Assembly (NCBI GenBank): GCA_918026815.1
Contig: CAKJVC010000092.1
Span: 620,001 to 684,000, forward strand
Source of the DNA: Chalara sp. BL73
Lineage: Eukaryota; Ascomycota; Leotiomycetes; Helotiales
Length of the DNA stretch: 64,000 nucleotides
Direction: 5' to 3'
Positions 57,009 through 64,000 of this stretch are shown here, piece by piece. Below the pieces are notes generated by a model that had not been told where the DNA came from, searched no databases, and worked only from the letters and a program-made list of their open reading frames with translations. The translations under genes were made by a program, and so were the position numbers. Within the stretch, counting starts at the first letter, position 1. The number at the start of each line of letters is the position of its first letter.

Positions 57009-57565
57009 ATGGCGTCCCAAGTGATATACTTCGTTACTGTGGACAGCAACAAGGTGCAGGCAGAAATAACTTTCGGAACTGTGATTCAGGTATCCTCCCC
57101 CCGGCTACTGAAATGATAACGAACTAACCCAAATATGTAGGATCTGTACAATAGCTATGACTTGATCCATGTTGCAAATTGCGAAAGTATGGAACGACAT
57201 CATAGAATTGTCAAATTGAAATGCGGAAGCAAATCTGATGAAGCATAAAACAGGAATAAATGCGGTCAAAACAGTCTTACAATCGCTCGTAACTCCACCG
57301 CAGCTCCTTGTATGCAAGAAGACTCAAACGTAAATATAGTCTGATTGACTAACGAGAAACTAAGATAGCCTCAAGCGACTGGTTCGAGGAAGAACAGGAG
57401 GAAGTGCGAGAGACCACGCGGAGGCTCTATCCAGATATTCATCTAATCATGGTGCCTCCAGGTCTGTACAAGCAGATAGGAGAGCAGAAGGTGGTCGAGT
57501 ATCTAAAGGAGCAGATCCAAGAATTGAGACTTCCTTTGCGGGCGGAACGCGGTGCTGAAAGTTGA
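57009..57565 (+). CDS. small four-exon hypothetical protein, 127 residues
   Basis: Not visible as one ORF; assembled from splice signals. Exons 57009-57089, 57141-57186, 57254-57309 and 57365-57565, with introns of 51, 67 and 55 bp. The introns have GTATCC/GTATGG/GTATGC donors and CTAAC or CTGAT branch-like sites, and the phases agree throughout. The product begins MASQVIYFVTVDSNKVQAE and runs through FGTVIQDLYNSYDLIHVANCER. It ends in an acidic/helical region (DWFEEEQEEVRETTRRLYPD) and VVEYLKEQIQELRLPLRAE. The four compatible introns make a real gene likely. I do not recognise a family; the compact alpha/beta look suggests a small soluble protein. Confidence 0.5.
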
Positions 57566-59692
57566 GTGGAAGGCAGGGCACAGCAGTGTTGAGTTCAGAA
57601 GTGTGAATCCAAATAATAACAAGTCAAGGTCCGTCGTTGAATAGAATTTTTTTTTTTGTTGCACGTCGCAAATCCTAAGATATAAATATCGAAGAGCAGT
57701 CGAGCTCAGCCTTAATCCTGAATGGACCGCACGTGACAGTTATCACCTTGGTTATATTCCTTTCACAATCATATTAATGGAGTGGAATACTCTCATAGCT
57801 TGCTGAGAGCCGTTCTTCGCAGCTACAAGAGCGTGAGAGGATTGATGAATCGTAACTGACTCTAGGCACATGAGTGTTTGAGAGGTTACCGCTTGTCGCA
57901 GGTTGTCTGGGATTTTGATGCTCTCCTTTATAGAAACACTGCATAAATCCAGGCTTGTTGATCCACTCACAACTAATGCTTTAAGTCAGAATTGTTTTTC
58001 TGTCGCATGTCGTAGTTTTGACAGGTAGATCTTCCGCCTGTCACTTCGATCTAAAAGTTAGTGGCGGAATGGCAGGGTGTAAGAAATCGAGGTTGTACCC
58101 AGCATTCCCAATACGAGGCATAACAACACGGGTCCTAAAGACCAGCTGACCAACCCAAAAAATGGCAATCCGAAAGTAAATGGCCTTTCGAAAGGCTGCC
58201 TTCATCAATGAGGAATGGTTCTCTTTCACGTGATGACCACGTGTGAGGTGGTTTTCAGCTGGGTAAGGACATTTTCATGATCTGACCTGGTCTGAAGCAG
58301 GTGCAATACATAGTGGCCGCCGGCACATATATCCAAGACAGACGTGGCCCTGCTTATGACCGGATGTTGTCGGAATTTATATTATGAACCTCCGCTTTCC
58401 AGATATCCTCCCGTCCGCCTCACTCCTGTAAATGTCGAGTTGGCCAGAACTTCAGTCGGCCAGCAATAAATAAAAGCTAAGCTTTCCCCAACCATCTGAT
58501 TTTAGGTGGGATGTTTTGTTGTTTTGATGACGATCTGCCGCATGGCTTGGTGGGGGATTCGTACTGTTGTAAATGAGTCAGAGAGAGATGAAACAGACGA
58601 ACGTTGAAACTTTAGAGAGATGATGGCCAATAATTTGACCCAAACACGAGGACAACTCTGAAAATGCGCTTCCAAGCATTTTTAGAGGACATGTCAGTAT
58701 GCAGCGCGTGGAAGAATGATCAAGGGTTACTCGGTTCTATCCGCGAAAACATGCGTGTACTGATGGGCCAATGGAATAGCGAAGATGCCTTCTCGCTTAA
58801 CACGAACGTTACGCGTAACCGCCAGCACAGCCTCTCATAGTATCAAAGAGCGAGATTATCGGCGCTTCAATGGCGGCTGTAGAGATGAAAGCGCTAGATT
58901 CAGATGAAGCATTAATATACAGGACTGTTGAACAAGCGGCTCTTTGTTTCAATAGGCCGGCGCCTGATTCGGACAGGGTTAAAAATACAACATGTTGGGG
59001 GTTACAAGCGCTCGGTACATGGCATATTGGGCGTCTCGTGAATCTGCGCGAAGCTCGCGAAACCCCACGCGATACAAAGCTTGTAAACACCTACTCGACT
59101 TTGCCGAACGTGTTGGCGCTCTGCATACAACCACAGAACTAATGAACTCTTGGAAGACCCTTCTCTCCACATTATATGCTTGATACATGGTTCTAATTAT
59201 GACTCAGAGCCGCCTGCATATGATAGTGCCTGGCATTTCTCCGGATGGGTGGTCGTTCAATATCAAGAACGAACCACAGTGGCCGGCTGGCCACAACCAA
59301 GAAACTACTCACGCATCACGAAAGGGGAACGATAATCAGCAGTTCTCCGCATGTGTTTCATCTTTCCATGCTCCATCATTTCCTTTCGTGTATTGGACGT
59401 GGTTGTTGGAAAAGGATAAGTATAGCTCTATACCTCCGGATCTGTTGGTTTTCATTCAATCAGTTTCCTCATCTTGTCCCATTATTAGACCAAATCTTTA
59501 GAAGAGCAGTGCTCATCTCGTATCCCTTTGATCTTACTGATCTGACTGCAACTGGAGCTGGACTCCCTCATACAATAATCTATACTGTCTAGTCGACGTT
59601 CAATCATTTCCATATCTCGCTGCGTAAGTGTGAGATATGCCAAGTCCGTGGGATGTTGCCGACTAATGGTGAATAGTCTGGTCGCAGCAGAG
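57566..59692. other. 2.1 kb intergenic, paired CACGTG boxes and a probable 5' UTR intron
   Basis: Two CACGTG boxes at 58227-58232 and 58238-58243. Overlapping frames at 58809-59188 on both strands have some coding texture but no consistent model. Near the next gene, a GTAAGTG donor (59625), an ACTAATG branch-like site and AATAG acceptor (59677) suggest an intron in the 5' leader of the gene starting at 59693. Confidence 0.4.
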
Positions 59693-61375
59693 ATGTCTTT
59701 CGATTACTCTTTTTCCTTCGGGCCTACTACGCCCCCATCATACCCTTTCGAAGAAGCCTTGAATGGGGAATCTTTCTCAGTCGGCAGTGTCGGCAACGTG
59801 GGCCATCATAGTCGATCCAGCTCACATGTCTCCATATACTCTCAAGACTCATCACATGATACAATCAACACACAATTGAGCACCCCAGCCAGAACTCCCG
59901 CCAGATCCCCCATCCGGCAACTTGGGCCTTTGCTACTGCCAAAAATCCGTCACCAAGATCAAGAGATCCAAGCTCCAGCAAAAAGGGCCAAGAAGTCGCC
60001 ACTGACTACCAATAAAAATGCATCCACTTTCAGACCATCTCACACTCGAAGTTATACAAACCCTGAGACAATCTCATTCATGCACAGCGACAACTTCCCA
60101 TCCCAGACCCGGCCCATGACTACTCTCTGTTCACCTATTTCATTGACTACCACTCCTCATCATCAACGTTCTTCATCAGTACAAAGTCTCGATGAGGAAA
60201 CTTTGGGCAAATACGGCTTTCCTTACCGCCAGATGCCAACTTACATTCCTTCTGAATCCAATTCCCGGGTCGAGACTTTCAACTCTCAAGCCTTCTACGT
60301 TCCACAACGTACACCGTCACCTCTTCACCAATCTATCGAGCTTAACGATTTCGTCATGAGTCCCCTAGACGACGGCATGACCACAACGATGATGAACTAC
60401 CTCACTTCTCCCAATCCCACTCCCTCCCTCGTTCGCCAACTTAACACCCATGACCGTGACCCTTACGCCAAGCACTTCTGGTGGGACATCCGACAGATTC
60501 GCCCCTGGACCTCTTTCACACCTACAACTATCTCCTCAATCCCGGGACTCTCTGCCCTTCTCAACATCAACCTTCCTCCATCCAGCCTTCCAGAACCCAG
60601 CCGCACATCCAGTACACCCGAGACCGAAGCCGAGCTGGCACATATCTACAACCAGTTCTACGCACATAAGCTCAACGCCGCACTTTCCCTCTCCCTCGGA
60701 CCACGCCACCTCTCCATGCGCCCTTCCAAAGGCGAGCCAGGGTTCGTGAGCAATTACATTGACGACAACTCACAACTGATCTATGGACGAGGCTTGGGCC
60801 GTGTAGTAGGACTCGTCAAGAGCTTCGACCGCTGGAACACAGGCATGCGTGTCGAGGGCAACCACCGCAAAGTGCAATACCTGCGCGGGCTCTCCCACCT
60901 ACATACCAAGATGCGCGAGAACAACTGCAGATACGGTTTCATCCTCACAGAAATCGAGCTCGTTGTTGTTCGTAACGGCTCCGAGTCGCGTCCTCACTTT
61001 GGATACCTTGAGATCCACACCGTGCAGCTCGCTACGCACAACACCGGCTCTGCCTATGCCGCTGCTGAGAATAGCTTTGCGGTACAAGGTGAAGAGGAGG
61101 AAGGTGAGGTCAAGATGACGGCATTGCTAGCGTTGTGGTTGTTGCATATGATGGCTAAGGATGAGCGATTAGATGGCCAGGTGGGGTGGAAGAGTGAGAT
61201 TGGCGCTCCCGCTGAGTGGACGAGAAGGCACTGTTTGCCGAAGGATGAGTGGATTCCTGCGCCACAGCTTGCGGAGAAGAGGGAAGCGAAGAGGGCGAGA
61301 GGATGGATCTGGCCGGAAGACCCCGTGGGTCGCAAGGAGTTAGGGAAGAGAGGTGTGCAGTATAAAGCGTTTTGA
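59693..61375 (+). CDS. conserved-looking fungal protein of unknown function, 560 residues
   Basis: ATG at 59693 (MSFDYSFSFGPTTPPS) is preferred because the upstream in-frame part overlaps a likely leader intron. The first 250 residues are Ser/Thr/Pro-rich and probably disordered, with repeated SP/TP sites (TPARTPARSPIRQL). The C-terminal 280 residues look folded: HFWWDIRQIRPWTSFTPTTI, then GRGLGRVVGLVKSFDRWNTGMRVEGNHRKVQYL, then KMRENNCRYGFILTEIELVVVRNG with FGYLEIHTVQLA. The E-x-E...FGYLEI arrangement is faintly reminiscent of PD-(D/E)xK nuclease folds, but I cannot support that. No membrane segment. Function unknown; a regulator or nuclease-like protein is possible. Confidence 0.75.
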   Translation: MSFDYSFSFGPTTPPSYPFEEALNGESFSVGSVGNVGHHSRSSSHVSIYSQDSSHDTINTQLSTPARTPARSPIRQLGPLLLPKIRHQDQEIQAPAKRAKKSPLTTNKNASTFRPSHTRSYTNPETISFMHSDNFPSQTRPMTTLCSPISLTTTPHHQRSSSVQSLDEETLGKYGFPYRQMPTYIPSESNSRVETFNSQAFYVPQRTPSPLHQSIELNDFVMSPLDDGMTTTMMNYLTSPNPTPSLVRQLNTHDRDPYAKHFWWDIRQIRPWTSFTPTTISSIPGLSALLNINLPPSSLPEPSRTSSTPETEAELAHIYNQFYAHKLNAALSLSLGPRHLSMRPSKGEPGFVSNYIDDNSQLIYGRGLGRVVGLVKSFDRWNTGMRVEGNHRKVQYLRGLSHLHTKMRENNCRYGFILTEIELVVVRNGSESRPHFGYLEIHTVQLATHNTGSAYAAAENSFAVQGEEEEGEVKMTALLALWLLHMMAKDERLDGQVGWKSEIGAPAEWTRRHCLPKDEWIPAPQLAEKREAKRARGWIWPEDPVGRKELGKRGVQYKAF

Positions 61376-62961
61376 AAGATGAAAATGAAACGGGATTTGA
61401 CAACGCAGAGGGAACGGGACTGCATATTGGGTGGTGCGCCGGGCGCTGGTCGGTCGGTGTTTGGGATGAGGGACGAAATAATGTGGACATATGTTATATT
61501 GGTGATCATAATAATAAATACATAAAGATTTCTTCTCGTCCACATTTTTGAGGGTTCATGTTATTTTCTCAGCCATGCCTAGTAAGGTAAAAATCATACT
61601 GTAAGCAGCCAGCTTATCAGGCTTTTCGCTGCCAGGTGGGGGCTGAACTTTCATATTGGGATAGTTTGAACAAGAGTTCTCTACGAATCTGGGCCATATA
61701 CTATACCATTGCAGAAGAAAGATCACTAGTGTCAAAGCTTCTACAACTACCCTCAGCCAGTCGCTAGCCACGCTCGAGAACGTCTACTTCCACAACAATA
61801 ATTTTCCTAACACTAGTCTCTTTGTAATCTTATACGCTGTAAGAAACTCTTTCTAGCAGTTTAGCAGAGCTAACAGAGCCACTCTACTACCATGTTGCTC
61901 GAATTAGTCAAGCATTATCAGACGCAGATGGCAAAGGATCCTCGATGGTTTCAATCTACTTGAGATATTGGTCTTCACTGGAGAGCACGGTTGATCAAGG
62001 TCGATATATCTGAGTCGAATTGAGGGTTAGGAAGTTGGAGTTGGTTGTTGGGTCTATGATTTCATGTGCTGATAATCGCCTCGTTAGGCAGGATACCATG
62101 AGGAAAATTTAAGGAGCATTCTAACCATCAGCCCCAACTATGGAGTCATTCACGTGACCACAGTAATATGGTGTCGATGCTTAATCTATTTTTAGACCGC
62201 CAGTGTGTGACAGAATTCTTGGCGTCAACCAAGGCTTAGCATACAAAATCAACATTTTTACAAAGATGCCAAACACCTAATTCCTTATAGAATTCACTAA
62301 AATTAAAGATAATTATAATTTCAAGGGTTTTTTATAATTAAAATTAGAGGCATATTAATCTTTTATTTTAAAATACGCTATTTCGTGCGTTAATTTTTTT
62401 AACTACTTGCAGCGAAAGTTCCACTTTTTGCAATGATCTGCAATGCCGATGAACTTTAAGAACCAATAAACGATTAAAGTTTTTTTAGCGCTCTTTAATC
62501 TCAAGCAATTCTTATTAGTAGCTGTTGTGCTACATCAAATTGAATTAGTTGACTTTGCCCTTTTTTGGAGATATTTTGCCGACTAAATGCAAGGCGCCAC
62601 GAATTCTGACACTCACTGGTGGACTAAACTTTGATTCAACATCGTAATATATGATATATACAATCATATGACATCTCGCTTTTTGTTAATATAAATACTC
62701 CCTCCAGATCACCAATAAAACCTCCAATACTTTTTTTCGTAAATTCCTCATCTGTAAGGTGTAAAGACTTTTGAGTGCCGCAATCATGCTGACGGCTGGC
62801 ATTACACACCGTAGATATTTCCTGCCACATCTTAATGCATTGCGGATTATCTTCTCCCTACTTGTATAGTATGATACAACAGGGAGGTTGAGGTAGCCCT
62901 CCAGTATTTTAATATAGGAGCATTACGTACTTGCTTTCCGATAGGTTATACCGTATCTGTG
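61376..62961. other. intergenic, includes a very AT-rich block
   Basis: 61376-62250 has no gene; a minus frame 61556-61771 has no ATG. 62270-62560 is extremely AT-rich (long A/T runs, few G or C) and looks like RIP-eroded repeat DNA. Nothing else is supported. Confidence 0.5.
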
Positions 62962-62963
62962 TA

Positions 62964-63104
62964 CAGCCAAGCTCTCGTTTTGAGAGTTGGAGCCTTTCCC
63001 GAAGCACAGTCAACCAGGTTATATCAGGACTCCTTATATCGGAAGCCTCTTTTTATTGGAAGGATGCCTGGAACCGAGCGTTCCGATATAACCAGGTTTG
63101 GCTG
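62964..63104. mobile_element. 141 bp MITE with TA flanks (Tc1/mariner-pogo type)
   Basis: Begins CAGCCAAGC and ends GTTTGGCTG (inverted, 8 of 9 matching), flanked on both sides by TA (62962-62963 and 63105-63106). Inside are TTATATCGGAA (63033-63043) and its exact reverse complement TTCCGATATAA, plus a further GGTTATATC copy and a CTCTC/GAGAG hairpin (62972-62986). Repeated TTATATCGGA motifs near the termini are typical of fungal Tc1/pogo-like elements as I recall them. No coding capacity. Confidence 0.55.
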
Positions 63105-63162
63105 TAGTGTATATCTGCGATTCGAAAATTGGCATCACCAAACGCAAGCGCGTTTCCAATTT

Positions 63163-63183
63163 GGGGGTGGGGGAGGGGGAGGG
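63163..63183 (+). other. G-quadruplex-prone G run
   Basis: Four G tracts of 5, 5, 5 and 3 separated by single T/A bases satisfy the usual quadruplex pattern on the plus strand. It lies about 450 bp upstream of the right-edge gene start. Structure and role untested. Confidence 0.6.
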
Positions 63184-63637
63184 TTAGCACATCGTTATAC
63201 TTCACCAGGTAGTATTTCAAGATCGGTAGTGAACATTTGTCAGCTGTAGAGGAGTGTTCATTACCTGTTCCGCGCGGAGAACAGTATCTCCAAGCCTAAT
63301 GTCATGGGGGTCTTTCAACAACATCCTGTTTTTGCTACAACTTAGGCTGGTCGAGTGGACACTAATGATACTTTCTCGTGTTCTCATTATGCCTGTAGTC
63401 GATCTGATTTAGGGCCTCTCTGTTTCACTTCCCAAGACTTCCAATTTTGTTACGCAAGCCTACATGGCAGCTGCAATGTCCAATAAAACGTCACGGCAAA
63501 CACGTAGCCTACAAATGATTTAATTGGAGCCAGACGGGCAGCTAAATTTCTGATGTCGTTAATTTTGCTGGGACTTCAACCCCTTTTTTTAGTATCATTC
63601 TCCATAGAGTAACTTTACACATTCAAAAATTATAGCG

Positions 63638-64000
63638 ATGACTAGCTGCTCCAGGCCAAGATGGAATCTAGGGCTAACTTTTGCTTTTGTCACAGTCTTT
63701 ATCTGGTCTTTCTGGATGTTTGAAGTACATACTTATCGACTAGTCAAAGTACACTAAGTTTTTCAATTGCGGGATACTGGCGCTGACCTGGGATAGGACA
63801 CTTCCATACCTTCCGTACCCAATACGCCAAAGACAGATAGCCAAGATCCCGCAAATCGACCGCTTATTCTTTATACATATTTCGAGACTGAAAAGGCACG
63901 ATTCAACCTCGAATTCTTCATCGCACATGGCCTCCATGGAGCGGCAGATTTTGTCTTCATCTTAAGCGGCGAGAACGAGGCTGAGAAGATTATTCCCAAG
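63638..64000 (+). CDS. type II membrane protein, glycosyltransferase-like N-terminus (runs off the window)
   Basis: Exon 1 63638-63748 (ATG, 37 codons) encodes a short basic head then one membrane segment (LTFAFVTVFIWSFWMFEVHTY). An intron at 63749-63796 (48 bp, GTACAC donor, CTGAC branch, GATAG acceptor) joins it in phase to 63797-64000 and beyond. The luminal part continues with a Pro/Thr stalk (SIPSVPNTPKTD) and then RPLILYTYFETEKARFNLEFFIAHGLHGAADFVFILSGE. Single N-terminal anchor, stalk and a Y-x-E-T...N-x-x-F/Y-F...H-G-L-H...F-V-F-I-L-x-G-E start resemble fungal Golgi proteins with a glycosyltransferase-like fold; this is from general recall. The 3' end is outside the window. Confidence 0.65.

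Noticed and set aside
58809..59188. Overlapping frames on both strands with some coding texture
   Set aside because: Neither strand gives a spliced model with consistent phase, and both look equally good.
61556..61771. 71-codon minus frame ending in MAEKIT with a hydrophobic stretch
   Set aside because: No ATG at its start and no upstream exon found; probably chance.
1..64000. CRISPR arrays, bacterial operons, ribosome-binding sites
   Set aside because: Introns and gene families are clearly fungal nuclear; no spaced identical repeats of CRISPR type occur. The CGTACGA array has too short a unit and its spacing is in coding DNA.

Overview
The window is nuclear DNA of a filamentous ascomycete (Pezizomycotina). 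The signs are many 47-70 bp GT-AG introns with CTAAC/CTGAC-type branch sites, a Zn2Cys6 factor, a Kin1-type kinase, Whi2 and Caf40 orthologues, and long AT-rich intergenic stretches. A leotiomycete is my guess from the protein style and is not proven. Gene models were built by joining open frames across introns; several genes do not appear as one long ORF. LAYOUT. (1) 1-7.4 kb: a Baeyer-Villiger-type flavin monooxygenase (3' end cut by the window edge), an MCT-type MFS transporter and a divergently transcribed Zn2Cys6 regulator form a small catabolic or secondary-metabolism-like group. A decayed coding remnant and an LTR-like fragment follow. (2) 10-24 kb: housekeeping genes. These are a Whi2-like BTB protein, elongation factor 1-beta with a C/D-box snoRNA (U18/snR18 type) in its long intron, a Kin1/Kin2 kinase with a KA1 domain, and a G-patch splicing protein. 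(3) 24-44 kb: a kinase with a ubiquitin-like tail, a secreted GH3 glycosidase, a 4.3 kb gene-poor stretch, Caf40/CNOT9 of CCR4-NOT, a bZIP factor with an AT-hook-like motif, two small unknown genes and a Gfd2/YDR514C-like RNase H-fold protein. (4) 43,992-49,868: a complete 5,877 bp Ty1/copia retrotransposon with 137 bp LTRs that read identical, a 5 bp target duplication, a half-tRNA initiator-Met primer site, one uninterrupted Gag-Pol frame carrying 31 in-frame stops, and an antisense zinc-finger (DUF3716-like) ORF near its 3' end. (5) 50-64 kb: a PARP-like ADP-ribosyltransferase candidate, a secreted EEP-family nuclease, a small four-exon gene, an unknown 560-residue protein, a small TA-flanked MITE, a G-quadruplex-prone run, and the 5' part of a type II membrane protein running off the right edge. 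The most unusual observation is in the retrotransposon. The 7-mer CGTACGA occurs 35 times exactly in about 5.6 kb, plus 14 one-base variants, mostly CpG transitions. The copies sit about every 115 bp with no gap above about 205 bp. They occupy all three codon phases of Gag-Pol and extend into the leader and the antisense-ORF region. The other 58 kb of the window shows two exact copies. This points to a nucleotide-level signal rather than a peptide motif.
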